This document shows positions 9,058 through 16,922 of a stretch of DNA of 64,000 nucleotides, piece by piece. The position numbers and the translations under genes were made by a program. Numbering within the stretch: position 1 is the stretch's first letter; each line of letters starts with the position of its first letter. The notes below the pieces were generated by a model, which was not told where the DNA came from, ran no database searches, and was given only the letters and a program-made list of their open reading frames with translations. Where the stretch lies: NCBI RefSeq assembly GCF_041052385.1, contig NZ_CP163439.1:248001-312000 (forward strand), written 5' to 3'. This DNA is from Streptomyces sp. R28. GTDB taxonomy: Bacteria > Actinomycetota > Actinomycetes > Streptomycetales > Streptomycetaceae.

Positions 9058-9693
9058 CTACGTGGCTTTCGTGAGGGTGTCGAGTTCGGCGGCGAGGCCG
9101 GGGTGTGCGGTTGTCAGATGGGGGCGGGCGGCGTCAAGGGGGTGGATGAGGGCGGCGGGGTCGTCCTGGGCGAGGGCCGCGTGAAGTTGGCTGAGGGGGT
9201 GGCGGGCGGCGGGCGGGAGGTCGGTGAGGGCGGTGATCCGACCGGCGATGCGGCGCAGGTCGGCGGCGTTGCGGCGGGCCCAGGCTGCGATGTTGCGGTC
9301 GGCGGCGCGGCGTTCGCGGGTGGCCTGGACGCGTTGTTCGCCGGTGGTTCCGGCGGGGCCGGGCCGGTTGCGCAGGTAGCGGCGTTCGGCCGCCTGGCGG
9401 CTGGCGACGCCGAGGGGGTGGGCGAGGTCGGCCCAGCTGGCGCCTGCGTGGCGGGCCGTTTCGATCAGGTCGGTCTCCCATCCGGCGAGTTGCTCGCGAA
9501 TCTGCCGCAGCAGCAGGAGGGAGGCCAGGGCCTGCTCCGGGTCGGCGTTCTCGGCGTCGGTGAGCCGGGGGGCCTCGTGCTGGGCGGCGCGCAGGGCGTC
9601 GCCGATGGCTTCCAGGGCCGCCGCCGCGGCGAGGAACGAGGCCGGGCTCTGGCTGCCGACGCGGGAAGAGACCGGCTGGTCAGCTGCTGCCAT
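9058..9693 (-). CDS. rheA: RheA-like hsp18 transcriptional repressor
   Basis: This 211-residue protein is divergent from an Hsp20 gene, as is RheA, the thermosensing repressor of hsp18 in Streptomyces albus. The sequence is alanine- and arginine-rich, with a likely helix-turn-helix region around [34 protein letters not shown]. The ATG at 9693 was chosen because GAGAGGTG lies just upstream. The intergenic region carries a perfect TGTCATC-N5-GATGACA, the operator reported for RheA, which strongly supports the assignment. It probably represses both itself and hsp18 and releases them on heat shock. Confidence 0.85.
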   Translation of the reverse strand: MAAADQPVSSRVGSQSPASFLAAAAALEAIGDALRAAQHEAPRLTDAENADPEQALASLLLLRQIREQLAGWETDLIETARHAGASWADLAHPLGVASRQAAERRYLRNRPGPAGTTGEQRVQATRERRAADRNIAAWARRNAADLRRIAGRITALTDLPPAARHPLSQLHAALAQDDPAALIHPLDAARPHLTTAHPGLAAELDTLTKAT

Positions 9694-9711
9694 GGGCACC
9701 TCTCTCGGGCT

Positions 9712-9730
9712 TGTCATCCTTTCGACGACA
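9712..9730. promoter_or_regulatory. rheA: Second RheA-type operator (one mismatch)
   Basis: TGTCATC is followed by five bases and GACGACA. This matches the RheA operator TGTCATC-N5-GATGACA except for one base in the right arm. It lies 19 nt upstream of the rheA start and 26 bp centre to centre from the perfect operator, which puts it in position for autoregulation. Confidence 0.7.
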
Positions 9731-9737
9731 TCGTGTT

Positions 9738-9756
9738 TGTCATCCATTGGATGACA
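9738..9756. promoter_or_regulatory. hsp18: RheA operator, perfect inverted repeat
   Basis: TGTCATC CATTG GATGACA is an exact match to the inverted repeat reported as the RheA binding site at hsp18 of Streptomyces albus. It sits between the divergent rheA and hsp18 genes, 65 bp upstream of the hsp18 start, and should mediate heat-inducible repression. Confidence 0.88.
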
Positions 9757-9821
9757 TGTTACAACGGTTTCGACGAGGCGCATTGGCAGCTACTGCCCGA
9801 ACCTTCTGGAGGTGTTTCGCG

Positions 9822-10253
9822 ATGTTGATGCGCACCGACCCCTTCCGCGAACTCGACCGGCTGACCCAGCAGCTGATGGGCCCGGGCACCTGGACGCGGC
9901 CGTCCACGATGGCGATGGACGCCTACCGCGAGGGTGACGCGTACGTGGTGGCCTTCGACCTTCCCGGCGTCAGCACAGAGGCGATCGACATCGACGTCGA
10001 GCGGAACATGCTGACCGTCAGGGCCGAGCGCCGGCCCGTGGCGAAGGCCGACGACGTACAGATGGAGCTGTCGGAGCGGCCACTGGGCGTCTTCTCACGG
10101 CAGCTCGTGCTGGCCGATACGTTGGACACCGAGCACATCAAGGCCGACTACGACGCCGGAGTGCTCACCTTGCGGATCCCGATCGCCGAGCGCGCCAAGC
10201 CCCGCAAGATCGCCATCGGCGGGGAATCCTCCCGCAAGGAGATCTCCGGCTGA
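9822..10253 (+). CDS. hsp18: Small heat-shock protein Hsp18 (Hsp20 family)
   Basis: This 143-residue chaperone has an alpha-crystallin domain from about residue 28 ([20 protein letters not shown]) to about 125, with the conserved [14 protein letters not shown] strand that precedes the C-terminal extension. Such proteins form oligomers that hold unfolding proteins in the cytosol. The ATG at 9822 has GGAGGT at 9808-9813; a second ATG two codons later is possible. The two RheA-type operators upstream indicate heat-shock control. Two DUF2267 genes follow on the same strand and may be co-induced. Confidence 0.95.
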   Translation: MLMRTDPFRELDRLTQQLMGPGTWTRPSTMAMDAYREGDAYVVAFDLPGVSTEAIDIDVERNMLTVRAERRPVAKADDVQMELSERPLGVFSRQLVLADTLDTEHIKADYDAGVLTLRIPIAERAKPRKIAIGGESSRKEISG

Positions 10254-10287
10254 GCCGGGCGACCCGGGACGATCAGCGGCGGAGGAC

Positions 10288-10377
10288 GGGCACCCTGGAC
10301 CGGGGCTCCTTGAACTGGGGCACCCTGGACTGGAGCACCCTGGACTGGGGCTCCTCGATCCGGGGCACCCGTCCTCC
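10288..10377. repeat. Six-unit degenerate 15-nt tandem repeat
   Basis: Six consecutive 15-nt units follow each other without gaps: GGGCACCCTGGACCG, GGGCTCCTTGAACTG, GGGCACCCTGGACTG, GAGCACCCTGGACTG, GGGCTCCTCGATCCG and a divergent sixth. In one plus-strand frame they encode a five-residue repeat of the form (G/S)(T/S)L(D/N)(W/R). That frame is the frame of the downstream DUF2267 gene, which could begin inside the array at a TTG (10310). Confidence 0.85.
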
Positions 10378-10411
10378 CTACCCGCCGGGCTCAAGAAGGG
10401 TGGCGGCCGAC

Positions 10412-10807
10412 GTGACCTTGCGATGGGAAGCCTTCCTCGACCGCGTGAAGGAACGCGGCGAGTACGAAAGCCGACAGGAAGCAGAACGCGCGGCCCGCGT
10501 GGTGCTCGCCCTGCTGGGCGCACACCTCGTCGGCGAAGTGCGCGCCCAACTGGCGGCCCGTCTGCCGGAAGACTTCGCCCTCATCCTGCTCAACCCGCTG
10601 CAGAGCGCCGAACCGCTGTCACCGGAGCGCTTCGTGCGGGCGACGGCGGCCTGGGTCGAGGGCGCCACCGAGCAGACCGCGACCTGGGATGTGGGCGCCG
10701 TCCTCAGCACGGTCGCCGACGCGGCCGACGAGGACCTGCTCAAGCAGATCCTGCTGCAGCTCCCCGCAGGCTACGACCTGCTGTTCGGCCGGCCCCAGCC
10801 CATCTGA
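10412..10807 (+). CDS. DUF2267 domain protein (first copy)
   Basis: This is a helical protein of about 131 residues of the DUF2267 family, recognisable from LRWEAFLDRVKERGEYESRQ, the ARVVLALLGAHLVGEVRAQLAARLP helix and the closing QLPAGYDLLFGRP. Function is unknown, though the family is often found beside stress genes. The GTG at 10412 with AAGAAGG upstream is preferred; GTG 10400 or TTG 10310 would give longer forms, the latter including the pentapeptide encoded by the 15-nt repeat. It lies 158 bp downstream of hsp18 on the same strand and 73 bp before a paralogue. Confidence 0.82.
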   Translation: MTLRWEAFLDRVKERGEYESRQEAERAARVVLALLGAHLVGEVRAQLAARLPEDFALILLNPLQSAEPLSPERFVRATAAWVEGATEQTATWDVGAVLSTVADAADEDLLKQILLQLPAGYDLLFGRPQPI

Positions 10808-10880
10808 CCACCCACACACCCGGTGTCCGCACACCCCGCCGGGCACCGGCGACCTCAACGACAGAAAGGCAACCACCGCA

Positions 10881-11318
10881 GTGATGTCCGACCGGCGTGC
10901 ACCGCTCCAGCACACCTCCGTGATGACGTTCGAACACATGCTGGAGAAGGTCCGTTACGAAGGCGCCTACCCCACCCGGGAACGGGCCGAGGAGGCTGTC
11001 CGCCTGGTCGTCGCGGGACTCGGGCGCCAGCTGACGGGCGACGAACGCGTCGAACTGGCCGCCCGCCTGCCCCTGGAAGCCGCACGCGTCCTCACCGAAC
11101 AGATCCCCGACACCCAGCCGCTCACCGGCTGGGCCTTCGTCAAGGACCTCGCTGCCCGCAGCGGCGCCACCCTGGCCACCACCCGCTGGGACACCGGCTC
11201 CGTCCTCGCCACGGTCGCCGCCCTGGCCGGCCCCGAACTGCTCACGCGTATCCTGCGCCGGCTCCCCTCCGGCTACGCGCTGCTGTTCGGTCGCGCCGAA
11301 CTCACCCAGGCCGCCTGA
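10881..11318 (+). CDS. DUF2267 domain protein (second copy)
   Basis: This 145-residue paralogue of the preceding protein shares the same order of helices and the closing RLPSGYALLFGR. The N-terminus has about 14 extra residues (MSDRRAPLQHTSVMTF). GTG 10881 and ATG 10884 are both possible starts, with AGAAAGG at about 10863-10869. The pair arose by duplication and is probably transcribed together downstream of hsp18. No enzymatic motif is visible. Confidence 0.85.
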   Translation: MMSDRRAPLQHTSVMTFEHMLEKVRYEGAYPTRERAEEAVRLVVAGLGRQLTGDERVELAARLPLEAARVLTEQIPDTQPLTGWAFVKDLAARSGATLATTRWDTGSVLATVAALAGPELLTRILRRLPSGYALLFGRAELTQAA

Positions 11319-11329
11319 CCCGACCCCGT

Positions 11330-11371
11330 GGCTGCCCGGCTCGGCGGCCCTGCGGCAGCCACCGGGCAGCC
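11330..11371 (+). terminator. Hairpin downstream of the DUF2267 pair
   Basis: GGCTGCCCGG (11330-11339) pairs perfectly with CCGGGCAGCC (11362-11371), twelve bases after the DUF2267 stop. No U-run follows, as is common in Streptomyces, so this is a likely but unproven terminator. Between it and the convergent peroxiredoxin end (11601) I see no gene. Confidence 0.5.
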
Positions 11372-11600
11372 TGGGTGGTCGCGGGTTATGCCGGGCGGTT
11401 CACCGAACGCTTCTGCCCGGCGGCCCCGGGCCCGGGACCGGCACGTCTCGCCGCAGTGAACGGGTTTTCGCGTGCCGGGGCGTCGGACCGTGCCCCGGTG
11501 GCGGTGGTTCGCCGCAGCCGGGAGACCGGCGTCCGGCGCCTGCCGTCCTCGGACACCGCACCGAACCCCGCCTCCGCCGCCGCCCCGCGCTACCGCTCGC

Positions 11601-12059
11601 TCACTTGCGCAGCGCGGTGAGGGCCCGGTCGGCGTGGGTGTTCATCCGCAGTTCGCTGCGGACGACCTCCAGGACCGTGCGGTCCTGCCCTATGACGAAG
11701 GTGACCCGTTTGGTGGGGGCCAGCGAGAAGCCGCGCGTCACGCCGAACCGGTCCCGGACGGCCCCGTCCGCGTCGGACAGCAGCGGGATGCCGAGCGTGT
11801 GCCGGTCGGCGAACTCCTGCTGCCGTTCGACCGCGTCACCGCTGATGCCGACGGGCCGGGCGCCGACGGCGGCGAACTCGGCGGCGAGATCACGGAAGTG
11901 GCAGGCCTCCGCGGTGCAGCCCGGGGTGAGGGCGGCGGGGTAGAAGAAGAGCACCACCGGCCCTTCGGCGAGCAACCCGGTGAGGCTGCGGGTGGTGCCG
12001 GTCTCGTCCGGCAGCGAGAAGTCCTCGACCTTGTCGCCGACCTTCAGCTGGGCGCTCAT
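11601..12059 (-). CDS. Peroxiredoxin (BCP/PrxQ type)
   Basis: This 152-residue thiol peroxidase reduces hydroperoxides in the cytosol. The peroxidatic and resolving cysteines are in ALTPGCTAEACHF (C-x4-C), the hallmark of PrxQ/BCP, and the conserved FYP strand precedes them. The ATG at 12059 overlaps the upstream DoxX stop by four bases, so the two genes are translationally coupled. The pairing of a DoxX-like membrane protein with a peroxiredoxin suggests a joint role in redox defence (inference). Confidence 0.93.
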   Translation of the reverse strand: MSAQLKVGDKVEDFSLPDETGTTRSLTGLLAEGPVVLFFYPAALTPGCTAEACHFRDLAAEFAAVGARPVGISGDAVERQQEFADRHTLGIPLLSDADGAVRDRFGVTRGFSLAPTKRVTFVIGQDRTVLEVVRSELRMNTHADRALTALRK

Positions 12060-12436
12060 GCCTGGGCCTCCGCACTCTTCGCGACCCCGCGGGCCCACAG
12101 CACCAGGGGGATCTGCAGCGGCAGTCGGCCGATGGCGGCGGCCCTCTGCGGCGCGGGGCGGTGCCGCCAGTCGACGGCCATCTTCACGTTCGCGGGGAAC
12201 ACACCGACGAAGAAGGCCGCCGTGGCCAGCGCGGCGGCCTTGCGGGTACGCGGCAGCGCCACGCCGGCCGCCAGCGCGAGCTCGGCGACGCCACTGGCGT
12301 ACGTCCAGGTCCGGGGCGTCCCCGGCAGGGCTCGCGGCACGGTCGCGTCGAACTGTCGTGGTGCGGCGAGGTGGGCGACGCCCGCGGTGGCCAGCAGGCC
12401 GGCGAGCAGCAGGGGCGAACGTTCGGACCGGGGCAC
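12056..12436 (-). CDS. DoxX-like small membrane protein
   Basis: This 126-residue protein has four predicted hydrophobic segments (LLLAGLLATAGVAHLA, WTYASGVAELALAAGVAL, AAALATAAFFVGVFPA and LPLQIPLVLWA) and the DoxX-type arrangement around PANVKMAVDW. The GTG start at 12436 is preceded by TAGGAGGA. It is the first gene of a two-gene operon with the peroxiredoxin and probably resides in the cytoplasmic membrane. Molecular function is not established. Confidence 0.88.
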   Translation of the reverse strand: MPRSERSPLLLAGLLATAGVAHLAAPRQFDATVPRALPGTPRTWTYASGVAELALAAGVALPRTRKAAALATAAFFVGVFPANVKMAVDWRHRPAPQRAAAIGRLPLQIPLVLWARGVAKSAEAQA

Positions 12437-12510
12437 GGATCCTCCTAGGGTGACCTGCCGCCGGATGCTACCGGAGGGTAGGTCATGGGCCGGCACTCGC
12501 CCCCGCCTGT

Positions 12511-13269
12511 TCATCGGCCCTGTCGCGGGCGGCCGTTGTGAGTTCCGGGCGTGTACCCGAAGGACCGGCGGAAGACGTCGATGAAGGCGCTGGCGGAGGA
12601 CCAGCCGCAGCGGTGGGCGACGGTCGTGACGGGCGTGTCCTCGGCGAGCAGCCGCAGCGCGTGATAGAGACGCGACTGGGTGCGCCACTGCGGGAAGGTC
12701 ATGCCGAACTCGTGGCGGAAGAGCCGGCTGAGGGTGCGCTCGCCCGCTCCGGTCGCGGCGCCGAGCGCGGCGAGGGTGCGCGGGTCGGCGGGGTCGGCGT
12801 GGACGAGCGCGCACACCGCGGCCAGGCGGGGGTCGGTGGGGGTGGGCAGGCGCAGCGGCTGCTGGGGCGAGGCGCGCAGCTGGTCGCGCAGGACGGCGAG
12901 CAGACGGCGGCGCTCGGGGCTGTCGTCGCCGGGGTCGCGGGTGTAGGCGAGGATCAGCTCACGCAGGAGGGGGCTGACGGCGAGGACGGTGGGGGCGTCC
13001 AGGCCGAGGGGGTTGTCGTCGATGGGCAGGCCGACCAGGTGCAGGTCGAGGTGGCCGTGGGCGCGGTGCGCGTGCACGGTGCCCGCAGGGACCCAGATGG
13101 CGCGGTTGCCGGGCGCGAACCAGGTGCCGACGTCGGTGGTGACGGCGAGGACGCCGGAGCCCGCGTAGACGATCTGGTGGTCGTCGTGCCGGTGCGCGTC
13201 GATGCGGTGCCCGGCGGCGAGGGCCTGGGCGCGGGTCGGCGCGATCGGATCATGGCGGATGTTCGACAC
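12511..13269 (-). CDS. AraC-family transcriptional regulator
   Basis: This 252-residue regulator has an N-terminal cupin sensor domain (AGHRIDAHRHDDHQIVYAGSG) and a C-terminal pair of helix-turn-helix motifs (RTLAALGAATGAGERTLSRLF and TVAHRCGWSSASAFIDVFRRSFG). The GTG at 13269 is chosen as start; the open frame extends much further upstream but is not protein-like there. It is divergent from the MFS gene at 13297 with only 27 bp between starts, so it almost certainly controls that pump. Confidence 0.9.
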   Translation of the reverse strand: MSNIRHDPIAPTRAQALAAGHRIDAHRHDDHQIVYAGSGVLAVTTDVGTWFAPGNRAIWVPAGTVHAHRAHGHLDLHLVGLPIDDNPLGLDAPTVLAVSPLLRELILAYTRDPGDDSPERRRLLAVLRDQLRASPQQPLRLPTPTDPRLAAVCALVHADPADPRTLAALGAATGAGERTLSRLFRHEFGMTFPQWRTQSRLYHALRLLAEDTPVTTVAHRCGWSSASAFIDVFRRSFGYTPGTHNGRPRQGR

Positions 13270-13296
13270 AACAAGGCAGATTATCGAAAGCAGGCC

Positions 13297-14523
13297 ATGG
13301 ACCTCCCCCACGACGATCGCAGGGTGTCCATAAAACGCAACCGAGCCATGACCCTGCTGTCCCTGGGCCACGCCTGTGTCGACGTGTACCAGGGCGCCGT
13401 GGCGGGCCTCGTCCCCTTCTTCGTCTCCGAGCGTGCCTACAGCTATGCGGCAGCCTCGGGCATCGTGCTGGCGGCCTCCTTGCTGTCGTCGGTGGTGCAG
13501 CCGCTGTTCGGGGCGCTCACCGACCGGTGGGCGATGCCGTGGTTGCTGCCGCTGAGCGCGCTGACGGGCGGCGCCGGGGTGGCGCTGAGCGGGGTCATGG
13601 GTTCCTACGCGCTCACGCTGGCGGTGGTGGCCGTGTCCGGCATCGGGGTGGCCGCCTACCACCCGGAGGCCGCTCGCGCGGCCCGCGATGCCGCGCACGG
13701 CAGTCATACGGCGATGGGGTGGTTCTCCCTCGGCGGCAACGTCGGTTTCGCGCTGGCCCCGCTGCTGGTGGCGGCGGTGGTCGCCACCGGCGGTCTGGGC
13801 GCCACTCCCCTGCTGGTCGTGCCGGCCGTCGTGGGAGCGGCCCTGTGCGTGGCGGCGGTGCGCTCGGCCGCAAGCCGTGGGGCCGCCGTCGGCAAGGGCG
13901 AGGAGGCCGGCTCCGACGACTGGGGGTCGTTCCTGCGGCTGTCCGGCGCCATCGTGTGCCGGTCGATCGTGTTCGTCGGGCTGAGCGCGTTCGTCTCGCT
14001 GTACGTCCGGCAGCGGACCGGTGGCGGTGCCGTGGCGGGCACGGCCGCGCTGTGTGTGCTCTACCTGGGCGGCGCGGTGGGCACCGTGGCCGGGGGACGG
14101 CTCGCCGACCGGTACGGGCGGCTCGCGGTCGTACGCCAGGCGTATGTACTGACCGGGCTCGCGGTGGCCGGAGTGGTCCTCGTTCCCGGCCCGAGCGTGT
14201 ATCTGTTCGTCGCGCTGACGTCGGCCGGGCTGTACGTCCCGTTCTCGTTGCACATCACGCTCGGCCAGGACTACCTGCCCCGGCGGGTGGGCACGGCGAG
14301 CGGTGTGACGCTGGGGCTGGCCGTGAGCGTGGGCGGTCTCTTCGCCCCGGTCGTCGGAGCGCTGGCCGACGCCACGTCGCTGCGGACCGCGCTCGCCGCA
14401 CTCATCGCCCTGCCCGCGCTGGGGCGGCTGCTGCTGTGCGGGCTGCGGGAGCCGGCACCGCCCGCAGGGCCCGCCCCGGCACCCGGCTCCTGCGGGCCCC
14501 GCCCGCGTACGTCGTCGGCGTGA
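13297..14523 (+). CDS. MFS transporter, fosmidomycin-resistance-like
   Basis: This 408-residue major facilitator has about 12 hydrophobic segments and starts its membrane domain with MTLLSLGHACVDVYQGAVAGLVP, the Fsr-type signature. GIGVAAYHPEAARAARDAAHG in the central region is also typical. It should export a small molecule. ATG 13297 is used, though GTG 13324 and ATG 13348 are in frame. It is divergent from an AraC regulator and convergent with a MarR gene whose end is 20 bp away. Confidence 0.9.
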   Translation: MDLPHDDRRVSIKRNRAMTLLSLGHACVDVYQGAVAGLVPFFVSERAYSYAAASGIVLAASLLSSVVQPLFGALTDRWAMPWLLPLSALTGGAGVALSGVMGSYALTLAVVAVSGIGVAAYHPEAARAARDAAHGSHTAMGWFSLGGNVGFALAPLLVAAVVATGGLGATPLLVVPAVVGAALCVAAVRSAASRGAAVGKGEEAGSDDWGSFLRLSGAIVCRSIVFVGLSAFVSLYVRQRTGGGAVAGTAALCVLYLGGAVGTVAGGRLADRYGRLAVVRQAYVLTGLAVAGVVLVPGPSVYLFVALTSAGLYVPFSLHITLGQDYLPRRVGTASGVTLGLAVSVGGLFAPVVGALADATSLRTALAALIALPALGRLLLCGLREPAPPAGPAPAPGSCGPRPRTSSA

Positions 14524-14543
14524 CCGGTGCCCGAGCCGTCGGG

Positions 14544-15074
14544 TCAGGCGGTGCCGGCCGGTGCCGCCGGCTGCGGTTCGGTGTCCTCGTCGATGGCGTG
14601 GGCGAGGAAGTCGTCGACCATGCGGTGGAAGAGGGTGGCCAGTTGGCGCAGCTCCTCAGGGCTCCAGTCGGCCAGGGCGAGCTGCATACCGCGGGCGCCG
14701 GCCTCACGGACCCGGGCGATGGCCTGCCGGCCGGCCTCGGTGAGTTCGATGCGCTGGGCGCGGCGGTCCTGGGGGTCGGGGACGCGGGTGACGTAGCCGC
14801 CCTTCTGCAGCTGCTGCACCGTACGCGTGACGTGCGAGGCCTCCACACCGAGCCGGGCGGCCAGCTCCCCGGGGCGCAGCGACTCCGAGTCGGCGACCTG
14901 GCGCAGCAGCGCCACCGCGGCCCGGTCCAGCGGCACACCGGCCAGGGCCATGAGCCGCTCGTGCTGCCGGGCGCGTGTGCTCAGGTAGGTGATGCGGGTG
15001 AGCGCTCGCTCTATCTCGATCACTTCCGCGGACGCGGGCGTGTCGGGGAATTCGGGGAGCGGTGGTGTGGACAT
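14544..15074 (-). CDS. MarR-family transcriptional regulator
   Basis: This 176-residue protein has a winged helix (LRPGELAARLGVEASHVTRTVQQLQKGGYVTRVPDPQDRRAQRIELTEAG) flanked by dimerisation helices. The wing sequence DPQDRRAQ is diagnostic. The ATG at 15074 is preferred; a GTG three codons upstream is possible. A GTTG-N7-CAAC inverted repeat 21 bp upstream (15095-15109) could be its own operator. The regulated target is not obvious, because the neighbouring MFS gene already has an AraC partner. Confidence 0.92.
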   Translation of the reverse strand: MSTPPLPEFPDTPASAEVIEIERALTRITYLSTRARQHERLMALAGVPLDRAAVALLRQVADSESLRPGELAARLGVEASHVTRTVQQLQKGGYVTRVPDPQDRRAQRIELTEAGRQAIARVREAGARGMQLALADWSPEELRQLATLFHRMVDDFLAHAIDEDTEPQPAAPAGTA

Positions 15075-15422
15075 GGGGACCACTTTACCATCTCGTTGCG
15101 TAACTCAACTAATTGGCGGTGGGGTCAGACGGCGCCCGCGGCCTCCTCTCCCCCGCAGCAGCCAGGCCGGACACGCGCCACCGGCCACGCGGCCGACTCG
15201 CACTGCCGTCGCCGCCGCGGTCGCCATGGGCCGCCCGCCGGTCACCGACGCCGGCACCGGCACCGGCACCGGCACCGGCACGCATCGGGCCACGCTGCCG
15301 AACGTGGCGCACGCCCGCGAGCTCGCCGTCGACGAGGGGCACGCGCATCCGCGTCGGCGGCTGAATGGCGCGGGGGCCCGGCGGACCCAGGTGGTCCGCC
15401 GGGCCCCGGCCCGCGTGGCACG
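15075..15422. other. Intergenic region with hexanucleotide repeat
   Basis: This 348-bp stretch holds the marR promoter region with the inverted repeat GTTG-N7-CAAC at 15095-15109, followed by GC-rich sequence with no credible gene. At 15251-15281 it contains five tandem copies of CCGGCA in register. The convergent-side end is the stop of the ferredoxin reductase. Confidence 0.6.
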
Positions 15423-16628
15423 TCAGGCGGGTGCCCCGCCCGGCACGGCCTCGGCGCGCGAATGGGACGGCACGGCCGCCCCGTCCCAGTCCGCGCCCGT
15501 CGCGATCGCCTGCCGCCACTGCCGGATCGCCTTCGGCGGCATCCCCACGGCCAGCGCCCCGGTCACCTTCTCGCCCCTGCGGTAGGCGGCCACGAACCGG
15601 CCCTCCGCCAGTTCCCCCTCCACCACGGCGACTTCGTCGTGTCCGCGGAGATAGCCGTACGCCTGGATCTTCATGTCGTACTGGTCGGACCAGAAGTACG
15701 GCACCGGCGCGAACGACTTGCGGGCGTCCGGGTGCAGCAGGTTGCGGGCCGCGGCCATCCCCTGCTCGGCGGCGTTGGTGCGGTGCTCGATGCGCATGGG
15801 CAGCCCGAACAGCGGGTTGTACCAGCGGGCCACGTCCCCGGCGGCGTACACGTTCCGCGCGGCCTCGCAGTACTCGTCGCACACCACGCCGTCGCCGACG
15901 GTGAGCCCTCCGGCGGCGAGCCAGTCGGTGTTGGGCACGGAGCCGATCGCGATCAACACCTCGTCCGCCTCGACCAGTTCGCCGTCGGCGAGGCGCACGC
16001 CGTTCCCGGTCACCTCGGTCACGGTGACCCCGCAGCGCAGGTCCACGCCCCGGTCCAGATGGGCGCGCGTCAGCACCTCGCCGACCTCACTGCCGACGGC
16101 GTGGGCCAGCGGCACCGGGGCGGGTTCGAGAAGCGTCACCTCACAGCCCAGCCGCCAGGCGACGGCTGCGGCCTCGGCCCCGAGGAACCCCGCGCCGACC
16201 ACGACCAGCCGCTTGCCCGGCGTGAGCCGGTCCCGCAGCCGCATCGCGTCGTCCAGGGTGCGCAGCACATGCCCGCCCGCACCGGGCAGCCGGCGCGGGC
16301 GCACTCCGGTGGCCAGGATCAGACCGTCGTACGGCACCGTCGATCCGTCGGCCAACTCCACCGTGCGGTCGGCGAGTCGCAGTCCGGCCGCCGCCACGCC
16401 GAGGCGCAGGTCGAGGTCGAGTCCGGCCAGGTCGCCGGGGGTGCGCAGGGCCAGCCGCTCGGGCTCCCACTCGCCGGACAACAGCTGCTTGGACAGGGGC
16501 GGCCGGTCGTACGGGGCGAGGGGTTCGTCGCCCACGAGGGTGAGCGTGCCGTCGTATCCCTCGCGGCGGAGCGTCTCGGCCGCCGCGAGCCCGGCGGCCG
16601 AGGCACCGACGACGACAATGCGCCTCAC
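15423..16628 (-). CDS. FAD-dependent ferredoxin reductase
   Basis: This 401-residue pyridine-nucleotide-disulphide-type oxidoreductase passes electrons from NAD(P)H to a ferredoxin. An FAD-binding VVVGASAAGLAAAETL opens the protein. The second dinucleotide fold reads LVVVGAGFLGAEAAAV, and VYAAGDVARW is the FAD phosphate motif. The GTG start overlaps the ferredoxin stop by four bases, so it is the last gene of a P450-ferredoxin-reductase operon and should be the dedicated reductase of that chain. Length and order of motifs agree with rubredoxin/ferredoxin reductases. Confidence 0.94.
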   Translation of the reverse strand: MRRIVVVGASAAGLAAAETLRREGYDGTLTLVGDEPLAPYDRPPLSKQLLSGEWEPERLALRTPGDLAGLDLDLRLGVAAAGLRLADRTVELADGSTVPYDGLILATGVRPRRLPGAGGHVLRTLDDAMRLRDRLTPGKRLVVVGAGFLGAEAAAVAWRLGCEVTLLEPAPVPLAHAVGSEVGEVLTRAHLDRGVDLRCGVTVTEVTGNGVRLADGELVEADEVLIAIGSVPNTDWLAAGGLTVGDGVVCDEYCEAARNVYAAGDVARWYNPLFGLPMRIEHRTNAAEQGMAAARNLLHPDARKSFAPVPYFWSDQYDMKIQAYGYLRGHDEVAVVEGELAEGRFVAAYRRGEKVTGALAVGMPPKAIRQWRQAIATGADWDGAAVPSHSRAEAVPGGAPA

Positions 16629-16819
16629 TGATCCACCAGCCGGATCGCGGCGGCCGGGCAGATCGCCACGGCCTCGCGTACGCCGTCGAGGTGTTCGTCG
16701 GCAGGCTGCTCGTCGAGCAGGACCGCGATCCCCTCGTCGTCCTGGTCGAACACGTCCATGGCGGCCAGCACGCACTGTCCGGACGCGACGCACTTGTCGG
16801 CTTCCAGCTCCACCTTCAT
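16625..16819 (-). CDS. 3Fe-4S ferredoxin
   Basis: This 64-residue acidic ferredoxin has C10, C16 and C54 (DKCVASGQC and AICP). A serine replaces the second cysteine of the usual CxxCxxC pattern, which is the signature of a [3Fe-4S] cluster as in the SoyB type. The ATG at 16819 has AGAAGGGG just upstream; ATG 16825 and GTG 16837 are also in frame. It sits between the P450 and the reductase and should carry electrons from reductase to P450. Confidence 0.93.
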   Translation of the reverse strand: MKVELEADKCVASGQCVLAAMDVFDQDDEGIAVLLDEQPADEHLDGVREAVAICPAAAIRLVDQ

Positions 16820-16922
16820 GGCCATCCCCTTCTTCACACGTGGTTCTTGTTCGTTTGCGGGCTGTTGCGTTTGCGGCTTGCCGCGTTTGCGGGTTGCCGC
16901 TCGTGCTCGTGGTGCGGAGCCG

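Noticed and set aside
15251..15281. Hexanucleotide run as a possible CRISPR or regulatory array
   Set aside because: The unit is only 6 nt with no spacers; it is a simple microsatellite.
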